DNA of 64,000 nucleotides from Streptomyces roseirectus (GTDB lineage: Bacteria > Actinomycetota > Actinomycetes > Streptomycetales > Streptomycetaceae), in contig NZ_CP060828.1 in assembly GCF_014489635.1 (NCBI RefSeq), positions 5,850,001 to 5,914,000 of the forward strand, given 5' to 3'. The position numbers were made by a program, and so were the translations under genes. The notes below the pieces were generated by a model. It worked only from the letters and a program-made list of their open reading frames with translations, was not told the DNA's origin and made no database searches. Positions 39,285 through 47,307 of this stretch are shown here, piece by piece. Each line of letters starts with the position of its first letter. Positions within the stretch are counted from its first letter, which is position 1.

Positions 39285-41039
39285 ATGGCCCAGATGCCGC
39301 AGAATCGCCCCGTGACGACCACTCGCCTCGCGCGCACACGTCTAACCGCCACCGCTGCCATAGCGGTCCCCGTCGCGGTCATGCTCGCCCTCGGAATGTG
39401 GCGGATCGACCGCGGCGGGATGTGGCGCGACGAGGCGGTGACCTACGAGGTCGGGCAGCGCTCGCTGCCCCAGATCTGGCACCTGCTGCACGAGGTCGAC
39501 GCCGTCCACGGCCTGTACTACCTGCTCATGCACGGCGTGCTGACCGTCCACGCCAGCGAGGTCACCCTGCGGCTGCCCTCCGTCGTCGGCGCCGCCGTCG
39601 CCGCCGGACTGGTCGCCGCCATCGGCACCCGCCTCGCCCGCCCGCGCGTGGGCCTGTGGGCGGGCCTGCTGTTCGCGTGCACCCCGATGGTCTCCCACTA
39701 CGCCCAGGAAGGCCGCTCGTACGCCCTCGTCGCGGCCGGCGCGATCGGCGCGACCTACCTGCTCCTGCGAGCCCTGGACGGCGGCCCCTGGTGGCCCTAC
39801 GGCCTCACCCTCGCCGTCACCTGCCTGCTGCACGAGTTCGCCGTGCTGGTCCTGCTCGCCCACGGCGTCACCCTCGTGCTGTGCGGGGCGGCCCGGCGCG
39901 CGTGGACGCGCTGGCTGGCTTCCGCGGCGGCCGTCGTCCTGGTCCTCGCGCCCCTCGCGTACATCTCCAACGGGCAGTCCGCGCAGGTGTCCTGGCTGAC
40001 CAGACCCGACATGGAGCGCGTCGAGCGGCTGGCGCACATGTTCATCGGCATGTACGGCGCCGTCTACTGGACCTGCCTGCTGCTCGCCGTCGTCGCCCTG
40101 CCGAGCCGGCGCCGCCTGTCCGTCGCGACGGTCGCGGCCCCCCTCCTGGTCGTCCCGCCCGCCGCGCTGCTCCTGGTCTCCCAGGAACGGCCCATGTACG
40201 ACGACCGGTACGTGCTGTACGCGCTCGCGGGCGCGCCGCTGCTGGCCGCCGCCGGGGCCGACCGGGTGCTGCGGGGCCTGTCCCTCCTGGCCCGCAGGGT
40301 CGCCCCGCGCGCGGGAGACGCCGCCGAGGTCCCGCCCGCGCGCGTCGACGCCCCGACCCTGGCCCTGAGGCTCGACCCCGTTCCGGCGGGCGCGCCCGCG
40401 CGGGCCGACGATTCCGACGGGCGCGGCCTGGCCGTCGTCCCGCAGACGCGCCCGTCGGAGTCGTCGGCCGACGGGCCGTCCACCGGGAACCCGCCTGGGC
40501 GCCCGCGCGTCCGTATGGCGCTGCGGGGGGCTGTCGCCCTCGCGGGGGCCCTGGCGATCGCCGGGTCCTTCGCGTTCCAGCTCCCGGAGCAGCGGTTCGA
40601 GCGGACGACGGCCTCGCGCGGGGACGACCTCGCCGAGGTCGGCGCCGCCGCCGCGCGCCTGATGCGGCCCGGGGACGCCGTGCTGTACCTGCCGGCGATC
40701 TCGCGGCGGTCGGCGCTGGCCTACCCGGCGGACTTCCGGGGCACCCGCGACATGACGCTGGACGTCCCGGGCCCCGCCTCCGGGACGCTCTACGGGACGG
40801 AACTCTCCCCGGCCGAGGTGCGGGCGAAGCTCGCGGGCGTCGACCGGCTCTGGGTGGTCTCCCAGTCGCACGCCCTGTGGCGCGGCAGCCGGTGGGCGCC
40901 CGAGGAGCCCGTCGAGAAGACCAAGCTGGCCCTCGTCAAGGACGACTTCGTCGCGGCGGTGCCCCGCCAGGTCGCCGTCCTGCGCGGCACGGTGATCCGG
41001 CTGTACGTCCGCAAGGACCGGGGCGCGACGGGCGCCTAG
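39285..41039 (+). CDS. GT39/ArnT-like membrane glycosyltransferase
   Basis: A 584-residue polytopic membrane protein. An N-terminal helix is followed by the acidic loop RGGMWRDEAVTYEVG, whose DE pair is typical of GT-C enzymes of the GT39/ArnT type that use polyprenol-phosphate sugars. About nine more hydrophobic segments follow. A cytoplasmic-looking Pro/Ala/Arg-rich insertion lies near residues 345-410, and an extracytoplasmic domain ends the protein (GDAVLYLPAISRRSALAYP). The ATG at 39285 is used; GTG 39312 is an alternative. The 3' end overlaps the convergent ohrR stop by 4 nt. The acceptor is not known. Confidence 0.82.
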   Translation: MAQMPQNRPVTTTRLARTRLTATAAIAVPVAVMLALGMWRIDRGGMWRDEAVTYEVGQRSLPQIWHLLHEVDAVHGLYYLLMHGVLTVHASEVTLRLPSVVGAAVAAGLVAAIGTRLARPRVGLWAGLLFACTPMVSHYAQEGRSYALVAAGAIGATYLLLRALDGGPWWPYGLTLAVTCLLHEFAVLVLLAHGVTLVLCGAARRAWTRWLASAAAVVLVLAPLAYISNGQSAQVSWLTRPDMERVERLAHMFIGMYGAVYWTCLLLAVVALPSRRRLSVATVAAPLLVVPPAALLLVSQERPMYDDRYVLYALAGAPLLAAAGADRVLRGLSLLARRVAPRAGDAAEVPPARVDAPTLALRLDPVPAGAPARADDSDGRGLAVVPQTRPSESSADGPSTGNPPGRPRVRMALRGAVALAGALAIAGSFAFQLPEQRFERTTASRGDDLAEVGAAAARLMRPGDAVLYLPAISRRSALAYPADFRGTRDMTLDVPGPASGTLYGTELSPAEVRAKLAGVDRLWVVSQSHALWRGSRWAPEEPVEKTKLALVKDDFVAAVPRQVAVLRGTVIRLYVRKDRGATGA

Positions 41040-41539
41040 GCGCGGCCTCGCTCCCCGGCGCGCGCCTCCGACAGCGCCGCCTCGTCCAGGGCCTCGGTCA
41101 GGGTGTCGAGCTGGCTCTTCAGGACGCGGATCTGCTCGTGGTCGAAGCTCGTCGCGGAGAGGATGCGGCGGGGCACCTGGAGCGCCTGCGCGCGCAGGGC
41201 GGTGCCCTCCTCGGTGAGCTGGACCTCGACGGAGCGCTCGTCGCGCGCGCTGCGTTCGCGGCGGACCAGGCCGGCCGTCTCCAGGCGCTTGAGGAGGGGC
41301 GAGAGGGTGCCGGAGTCGAGGCGCAGGTGCTCGCCGAGCTTCTTGACCGGCAGGGCGCCCTCCTCCCAGAGGACCAGCATCACGAGGTACTGGGGGTAGG
41401 TCAGGCCGAGGTCCTTGAGGATCACTCGGTAGACCCCGTTGAACGCGCGCGAGGCGGCGTGCAGCGAGAAGCAGATCTGGCGGTCCAGGTGCAGCCAGCT
41501 CTCTTCGGCTGCGGCGGGCGTCGGCGTCGTCGGGCTCAT
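41036..41539 (-). CDS. ohrR: OhrR, MarR-family organic peroxide sensor
   Basis: A 167-residue MarR-type repressor. The peroxide-sensing Cys is at residue 23 in QICFSLHAASRAFNGVYR, the hallmark of OhrR. A winged helix follows (VKKLGEHLRLDSGTLSPLLKRL). Oxidation of this Cys by organic hydroperoxides releases the repressor from DNA. The start at 41539 gives the conserved N-terminus; an ATG nine codons earlier also exists. It is divergent from ohr, with a perfect palindrome between them, so it most likely represses both genes. Confidence 0.93.
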   Translation of the reverse strand: MSPTTPTPAAAEESWLHLDRQICFSLHAASRAFNGVYRVILKDLGLTYPQYLVMLVLWEEGALPVKKLGEHLRLDSGTLSPLLKRLETAGLVRRERSARDERSVEVQLTEEGTALRAQALQVPRRILSATSFDHEQIRVLKSQLDTLTEALDEAALSEARAGERGRA

Positions 41540-41568
41540 GCCACCAGGGTAGCGCTTGCGGGCCATTC

Positions 41569-41582
41569 AGTTGTGCACAACT
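41569..41582. promoter_or_regulatory. Probable OhrR operator
   Basis: The 14-bp perfect palindrome AGTTGTGCACAACT lies 30 nt from the ohrR start and 102 nt from the ohr start. A related half-site (AATTGTGTGC) follows at 41584-41593. The sequence is AT-rich in a very GC-rich genome and fits known OhrR-type sites in Streptomyces. Confidence 0.75.
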
Positions 41583-41683
41583 TAATTGTGTGCTCTACTT
41601 ATCTCCGTGAGGCGGTCCCGAAGCGGAGACGCGAAAGGGCCGGCCACCCCCGTCACGACTCTCCAAGAGGGATGGTTTCAACC

Positions 41684-42097
41684 ATGGACGCGCTCTACAC
41701 CGCCGTCGCCACCGCCACCCACGGGCGCGAGGGACGCGCCGTCTCCTCCGACGGCAAGATCGACCTCCCCCTCTCGATCCCCGTGGAGATGGGCGGCAAC
41801 GGCCAGGGCACCAACCCGGAGCAGCTTTTCGCCGCCGGTTACGCCGCCTGTTTCGGCAGCGCGCTCGGCCTCGTCGGCCGCAACGCCAAGGTCGACGTCA
41901 GTGACGCCGCCGTGACCGCCGAGGTCGGCATCGGCAAGCAGGGCGAGGGCTTCGGCCTCAAGGTCACCCTCCGCGTCGAGCTTCCCGACACGGTCGACGA
42001 GGCCACCGGCCGCAAGCTCGTCGAGACCGCCCACCAGGTCTGCCCGTACTCCAACGCCACCCGCGGCAACGTCGAGGTCGACCTCGTCATCGAGTAA
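41684..42097 (+). CDS. ohr: Organic hydroperoxide resistance protein Ohr
   Basis: A 137-residue Ohr/OsmC-family thiol peroxidase that reduces organic hydroperoxides. Both catalytic cysteines are present: Cys56 in AGYAACFGSAL and Cys120 in HQVCPYSNATRGN. The length and the start DALYTAVATATHGREG are typical. ATG 41684 is chosen; another ATG 12 nt upstream sits directly against AAGAGGG and is less likely. OhrR, encoded divergently, and the palindrome between them make a self-contained peroxide switch. Confidence 0.95.
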   Translation: MDALYTAVATATHGREGRAVSSDGKIDLPLSIPVEMGGNGQGTNPEQLFAAGYAACFGSALGLVGRNAKVDVSDAAVTAEVGIGKQGEGFGLKVTLRVELPDTVDEATGRKLVETAHQVCPYSNATRGNVEVDLVIE

Positions 42098-42191
42098 TCG
42101 TTTCTCCCCCGGGGCGGGTCACCGAACCCGCCCCGGCGAGGGCCGCAACGCCCCCGAGAACGCCCCCAGCGGCCCCTCAGACCGCCCGGTG

Positions 42192-42231
42192 GGCCGTTCC
42201 GTCCACTATCCCCCGGCTGGACGGAACGGCC
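42192..42231. terminator. Bidirectional terminator between ohr and a membrane-protein gene
   Basis: A perfect 14-bp inverted repeat (ggccgttccgtcca / tggacggaacggcc) with a 12-nt loop lies between the convergent ohr and 42306-43862 genes. Confidence 0.75.
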
Positions 42232-42305
42232 TTCCAGGCAGCCGGAGGGGCCTTCGGCGTGTCGCGTCACCCCGCCAGCAACCGAACCCGCGCGGCCCCA
42301 CCCGC

Positions 42306-43862
42306 TCAGTACCGAACCCGCGCCAGCACTTCCCCCGTCCGCCTGCTCCACGCCACCACCACCGCCTCCTCCGGCACCGGATGCCACCGCGTCAGCAGCA
42401 GCCACCGCACGCGGTACCGCCGCCCCAGCGCGGCCCGCTCGGCGAGGCCGGACGAGGGCGCGAGGTACGCGCGGACGTCCGCGAGGCGCGCCTCACGCGC
42501 ACGCGCATCCAGCGCCGCGTCCGGCCAGGCCGGCGCCGCCAGGTTCGCCCCGTACCCGGCGATGGCGTGCACGGCGTGGTAGCCGTCGGTGATGACGACC
42601 TCGCCGGGACGGATGTGCCGGGCGGCCCAGTCGTAGGAGGGCCAGTCGGGCGGCTGGGCGAAACCGACGGGGTCCAGCGCGCGCGGGACGACCGCACCTG
42701 CCTGGACGGTCCACAGGCCCAGGCAGGCCGCGACGGCGGCGCACCCCGCGAGCACCCGGCGTCCGGCTCCCCACGGCCGGGGCGCCGCCAGCGCGACCGC
42801 GAGCGCGAACTGGAGCGGGACCAGCGTGAGCCCGAGCACGCGCCCGTACGTGTAGTGCCCGCTGACCCACCCGTACGCCACCACCGCGCACTCCAGGACG
42901 AACAGCAGCACCAGCGGATCCCGGGCGGAGCGCCGCGCCCGCGCCCACAGCGCCGGAAGCCCGAGCAGCGCGAGCCAGAAGTGGCCCCACAGATCGCGGT
43001 ACAGCCGCTTGTGCATGCCGTCGACGCCGGTGTCCCCGGCCAGCGCGAACACGTCGAAGTAGGGCCAGACGGCCGCGACGGCGACCGCCGCGCAAAGAGC
43101 CGTCGCCCAGCGCGCGAGCGCCCCCGCCAGCGGGCCCCGCTCCCACCCGAGGACGAACGCCGCGCCCCCGAGGAACGCGGCCACGGCCGTGATCGGGTGC
43201 ACCAGGAGGATCACCCCGTACAGCGCCCCCAGGACGGCGTACCCGGTGAACCCGCGCGTCCCGCGCGGCCCGACGAACCGCACCCGGCGCACGTCACGCG
43301 CGCGTGCCCCGGTCAGCGCCCACGCCCAGAAGGTGAGGCCGGCGGCGAACGCGGACGGGTAGGGCAGCGTCCCGGTCATCGACATCAGGCCCAGGTAGCC
43401 GCTCCACCAGGCGCGCTCGGTGCCCCACAGGAGCGTCAGCGCGGCCAGCGCGAGAACCGGCGCCCACGGGCGCGCCGTCAGCACCCGCACGAGGCGGCCG
43501 ATCCCGGTGAGCAGCACCAGCAGGTTCACCGGCGCGGCGAGCCGCAGCACCTCCCAGCCCGTCAGCCCGGTCAGCCGCGCGAACACCGCCTGCGTGAGCG
43601 CGTACGGCGAGTAGTAGGGGCTGCCCGCGCCCGGCAGGTCGGCCGTCGGGTGACGCGGCTCCAGGAGGTTCGCCCTGAGCCGTTCGATCACCGCCGCGTG
43701 CTGCCCGGCGTCGCAGCACGGCGGCACCCGCCAGCACGCCAGCGTCATCACCAGGAAGAACACGAACCCGGCCACCTGGTAGGGGGTCGGCCGCCACACC
43801 CGGCCGCCGCGCAACGCCGTCGCCCCGCGCGTGGGACGACGGGTCAGGGCACCGGCGCTCAC
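42306..43862 (-). CDS. Polytopic membrane protein, GT-C-like, wall-polymer cluster
   Basis: A 518-residue integral membrane protein with about ten to twelve hydrophobic segments. It has an early extracytoplasmic segment with CWRVPPCCDAGQHAAVIERL and a C-terminal soluble portion (WAARHIRPGEVVITDGYHAV). The overall layout resembles GT-C glycosyltransferases, but I see no family motif firm enough to name one. The start is a GTG without a clear Shine-Dalgarno. It is the last gene of a minus-strand run that begins with the three GT2-TagF fusions, 37 nt after the previous membrane-protein gene, so it probably belongs to the same polymer pathway. Confidence 0.72.
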   Translation of the reverse strand: MSAGALTRRPTRGATALRGGRVWRPTPYQVAGFVFFLVMTLACWRVPPCCDAGQHAAVIERLRANLLEPRHPTADLPGAGSPYYSPYALTQAVFARLTGLTGWEVLRLAAPVNLLVLLTGIGRLVRVLTARPWAPVLALAALTLLWGTERAWWSGYLGLMSMTGTLPYPSAFAAGLTFWAWALTGARARDVRRVRFVGPRGTRGFTGYAVLGALYGVILLVHPITAVAAFLGGAAFVLGWERGPLAGALARWATALCAAVAVAAVWPYFDVFALAGDTGVDGMHKRLYRDLWGHFWLALLGLPALWARARRSARDPLVLLFVLECAVVAYGWVSGHYTYGRVLGLTLVPLQFALAVALAAPRPWGAGRRVLAGCAAVAACLGLWTVQAGAVVPRALDPVGFAQPPDWPSYDWAARHIRPGEVVITDGYHAVHAIAGYGANLAAPAWPDAALDARAREARLADVRAYLAPSSGLAERAALGRRYRVRWLLLTRWHPVPEEAVVVAWSRRTGEVLARVRY

Positions 43863-43899
43863 CGGGCGGACGGAAACGGGGAGGAAAGCAGCATTCCGC

Positions 43900-45183
43900 T
43901 TACTTTCCCGGCGGGGCGAGCGGCTTTAGCCGCCGGTCACCCTGTCGGGCGATCACACGAACACCGTCCGCTTCCCCGGCACCCCGAACATCACACCTCT
44001 CCAGCAGCAGCGGCACCCCCACCACCGGCACCACCCACACCAGCACGATCAACCGCCCGCCCCAGATGCCGATGTCCGGATGCCCCGCCTGCGTCAGCAC
44101 CCCCGTGCACCCGGTCGCGACCGCGCACACCCCGAACGCCCGCCGCCGCAGTACCCCCACCACCCCGGCCACGACGGAGACCAGCAGCAGCGGCTCCCAC
44201 AGCTGCCGCCGCCCCCACTCCACCCAGAACCGCGCCTCGAGCCGCACCAGCTCGCTCCACGGCCGCTCCCGGTCGGGCTGGGCGAAATGCCCCGTCAGCA
44301 GGTCCTGCACGCTCTCCGAGGCCGACGGGAAGCGCAGCAGCCGGGCCAGCAGCAGCGTCCCCACGACCCCGCACAGCCCCACGGCCGCGATCGCGGCGAG
44401 CCCGCGCCCGCGCCGCAGGCACCAGGAGACGGCCGCCGCGCCGCCCAGGCACAGCCCGAGGAACAGCGCCTGGGAGTGCTTGACGGTGAACAGCGCGGCC
44501 AGCGCGGCGGCGATCAGGCACGCGCCCGCGCGGACCCGGCCGTCCAGGGCGAGCGCGCACCCCCACAGGGCCGTCAGGGTGAGCGCCAGCATCAGGCCCT
44601 CGGTCATCGGGCGCATCGCGGTCGTGCCGACCGGCAGGAGGTAGTACAGGGCCTGGCCGGTCAGGCAGGCGTACGGCGGGGCGCGCAGCGTCCGCAGGAC
44701 CAGGAAGACCAGCAGCCCGCCGAGCACGGCGACGGTCACGCTCGCCGCCCACACGCCCCACCTCACCCCCAACAGCCCGGTGAACGGCACGAGATACGCC
44801 GGATACCCAGGCCGCGCCTCGAAGATCCGCATGAACCGCTCGGACGCGAACGGCACGGTGTGGCCGCCGACTTGACCGGCCCGCAGCCGCGCCTCGACCG
44901 CCCGCCACTCCTTCGCCCGGCACGCGGCGGCGACCCGCGCCCCCGGCGAGGGCTCCCGGAACCGCGTGACGTCGACGCCCTGCCGCCGCGCGGCCGTCGC
45001 ACCCCGGCCCGCGCACACGTAGCCGATCGTGGCCGCCGCTGCCTCCCGCTTCCCGTAGCCGCTCAACGACAGCGCGTACGACAGGTAGTTCTTCGAGTCG
45101 GGCGTGTCCCGCCCGTCCACATGGGCGAGTTGGCACACGGCGAACAGCGCCGCCAGCACCAGCACCCACGCACGCGTCGTCAC
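43900..45183 (-). CDS. Polytopic membrane protein of the wall-polymer cluster
   Basis: A 427-residue integral membrane protein. An N-terminal helix is followed by a long extracytoplasmic loop (DTPDSKNYLSYALSLSGYGK ...) containing several Cys and Arg residues, then about eight hydrophobic segments. The layout is that of a GT-C-type glycosyltransferase or polymer-processing protein, but no named family is recognised. GTG 45183 overlaps the stop of the preceding GT2-TagF fusion gene by 4 nt (GTGA), so translation is coupled. This links its role directly to that enzyme. Confidence 0.72.
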   Translation of the reverse strand: MTTRAWVLVLAALFAVCQLAHVDGRDTPDSKNYLSYALSLSGYGKREAAAATIGYVCAGRGATAARRQGVDVTRFREPSPGARVAAACRAKEWRAVEARLRAGQVGGHTVPFASERFMRIFEARPGYPAYLVPFTGLLGVRWGVWAASVTVAVLGGLLVFLVLRTLRAPPYACLTGQALYYLLPVGTTAMRPMTEGLMLALTLTALWGCALALDGRVRAGACLIAAALAALFTVKHSQALFLGLCLGGAAAVSWCLRRGRGLAAIAAVGLCGVVGTLLLARLLRFPSASESVQDLLTGHFAQPDRERPWSELVRLEARFWVEWGRRQLWEPLLLVSVVAGVVGVLRRRAFGVCAVATGCTGVLTQAGHPDIGIWGGRLIVLVWVVPVVGVPLLLERCDVRGAGEADGVRVIARQGDRRLKPLAPPGK

Positions 45184-47303
45184 CCCGGCTCGCCCTGCAA
45201 CAGGGTCCGGACGACGCGCTCGGCGGCGTGACCGTCGTCGAACGCGCAGAACCGCGCGCGGAACTCCTTGCGCGCCAGGGCCGATTCCTCGTCCCGCCAG
45301 CGGCCGGACGCGAACAGCTCCGCCAACTCCCCGTAATCACGCGTGACATGACCGGGCGGCTCGGCGGTGACGTCGAAGTACAGGCCCCGCGCGGCGGTGT
45401 ACGTGGCGAGGTCGTCGGCGTGGACCACGATCGGGCGGTCCAGGTTGGCGTAGTCGAACATCAGGGCCGAGTAGTCGGTGACGAGGACGTCCGACGCCAA
45501 CATGACCTCCTCCACGTGGAGTTCGTCCGTCGCGTCGACCAGCACCCCGCGCCGGTGCAGCTCCGCGAGTCCCAACCCCCGTACCGGGCCCGCCGCGAGC
45601 GAGGGATGCAGCCGGACGACGAGGGTGTGGCCCTCGCCCAGGTCGGCGGCGAACCGGGCGAGGTCGACGCGCTCGGCGTACCCGCCCCGGACGTGGTCGC
45701 GGCGGGTCGGGGCGTACAGGACGACGGTGTTACCGGCCGGGATGCCGAGCCGGTCCCGGACGGCAACTCCCCGGTCCGGCGAGGCCGTTACGAGGACGTC
45801 GTTGCGCGGGCTGCCGGTGCGGGCCGACGCGAAGTGGCACGGGTACGCCCGCTCCCACACCAGCTCCGAGTGCAGGTTGGCGACCAGGCTGTGGTCCCAC
45901 CGGTCGGCCTGGCGCAGCATGCGCGGCACGTCGAGGCCGTAGCGGGCGCCGGGCTTGGCGAGGAGGTCGGCGGCCATGTACTTGAGCGGGGTGCCCAGAT
46001 GGGTGTGGATGTGGACGCTGCCGGGCCGCTTCACGAGCGCGCCGGGCCAGGGGACGTTGTTGACGAAGTACGCGGCTCTGGCAGCCAGTTGGCGGTACGC
46101 GCGGGAGTCCGGCGCGACGCGCTCCACCCCGTCGGGCACCCCGGCCGCGTCGTCCCGGACGACCCACACGCCGCGCAGATGCGGAGCGATCTCGCGGGCC
46201 TTGTGGTAGATCGCGGCGGGGTCGCCGAGGACACCCCGGTGTGAAAACGCCGAGTACAGCACGAGGTTGGGATCGAGGCGCCGGTTCAGCCGGGCCCTGG
46301 CGACCGTGCGGCGGGCGCGCTTCTCGGCCGCCGCACGCAGCCGCCGGCGCAGGGCCGCCGCGCGCTGCCGGGCCAGGTAGGCGGCCCAACTCCCGTACAG
46401 CACCCGCAGTTCCGGCGGAATCGATTCCTCGTCCGGCCGGTGCGCGCGGAACAGCTCCGCCGAACGGCGGAAGAACTCAGGCTTGTCGGCGGGCGGCAGC
46501 CGGTTCGGCTTGCCCAGGATGTCGAGGCAGTGCTCGCCCATCTTGCGGTGCAGGAACGGACGCCAACTCGCAAGCTCCGGGCGGGAGTCGAGGAACGCGA
46601 AGACGCGGCCGTACTGCTCATGGACGTCGAAGTGCTTGGCGGAGGTCGTGGAGAGGATGCTGCCCTGGCGGCGCTGGCGGTACAGGACGCAGATCCGGTC
46701 GAGCAGCGCGATCCGCTCGGCGCTGAACATCACCGGGAAGGTCCAGGGCGTGTCCTCGTAGTAGCCCGGCGGGAACGCGAAGCCGTGCCGCTCGACGAAG
46801 TCACGGCGCTGCACCTTGTTCCACGCGACCATCATCAGGTCGAGCACCTGCGGGAGTCGAGCCGCCGTGAACACCCCGTCGGTCGCCCTCAGGAGGTGCG
46901 CGAGGACGTTCCTGCGGACACCGCCCCACCAGTAGGCGCGCGCGTAGTCGAAGACCAGGACGTCCGGATCGCCGCACTCCGCCAGCCGGTCGGCGATCGC
47001 GGCGAGGGCGCCGGGGGTGAGGGTGTCGTCGCTGTCGAGGAAGAACAGGTAGTCCCCGACGGCGAGTTGGGCCCCCGCGTTGCGGGCGCGGCCCAGGCCC
47101 ACGTTCTGCGCCAGGTGCAGCACCCGCACCCGCTCGTCGCGCGCCGCGTACGCGTCGAGGATCGCGCCGCTGCCGTCCGGCGAGCAGTCGTCGACGGCGA
47201 TCACCTCGAAGTCCCCGAACGACTGGGCCAGCAGCGAGTCCAGGCACTCGCGCAGGAAGCTCTGGACGTTGAAACAGGGCACGATGACGCTGAACCGGGG
47301 CAT
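45180..47303 (-). CDS. GT2-TagF fusion 1 (glycosyltransferase + glycerophosphotransferase-like), His motif altered
   Basis: A 707-residue fusion. Residues 1-230 are a GT-A glycosyltransferase family 2 domain (FSVIVPCFNVQSFLREC, DDCSPDGSGAILDAY, metal-binding DSDD at 90-93). Residues about 345-700 resemble CDP-glycerol glycerophosphotransferases (TagF): YAPTRRDH at 530-537, RLHPS with His566, and LVTDYSALMFDYANLDRP at 607-624. The segment that is QTQHGTPLK in its two paralogues reads HTHLGTPLK here (residues 433-441). The His that is essential in B. subtilis TagF (His474) is therefore replaced by Leu, with a His one position earlier. It starts 4 nt after the preceding fusion gene. Confidence 0.88.
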   Translation of the reverse strand: MPRFSVIVPCFNVQSFLRECLDSLLAQSFGDFEVIAVDDCSPDGSGAILDAYAARDERVRVLHLAQNVGLGRARNAGAQLAVGDYLFFLDSDDTLTPGALAAIADRLAECGDPDVLVFDYARAYWWGGVRRNVLAHLLRATDGVFTAARLPQVLDLMMVAWNKVQRRDFVERHGFAFPPGYYEDTPWTFPVMFSAERIALLDRICVLYRQRRQGSILSTTSAKHFDVHEQYGRVFAFLDSRPELASWRPFLHRKMGEHCLDILGKPNRLPPADKPEFFRRSAELFRAHRPDEESIPPELRVLYGSWAAYLARQRAAALRRRLRAAAEKRARRTVARARLNRRLDPNLVLYSAFSHRGVLGDPAAIYHKAREIAPHLRGVWVVRDDAAGVPDGVERVAPDSRAYRQLAARAAYFVNNVPWPGALVKRPGSVHIHTHLGTPLKYMAADLLAKPGARYGLDVPRMLRQADRWDHSLVANLHSELVWERAYPCHFASARTGSPRNDVLVTASPDRGVAVRDRLGIPAGNTVVLYAPTRRDHVRGGYAERVDLARFAADLGEGHTLVVRLHPSLAAGPVRGLGLAELHRRGVLVDATDELHVEEVMLASDVLVTDYSALMFDYANLDRPIVVHADDLATYTAARGLYFDVTAEPPGHVTRDYGELAELFASGRWRDEESALARKEFRARFCAFDDGHAAERVVRTLLQGEPG

Positions 47304-47307
47304 GCTG

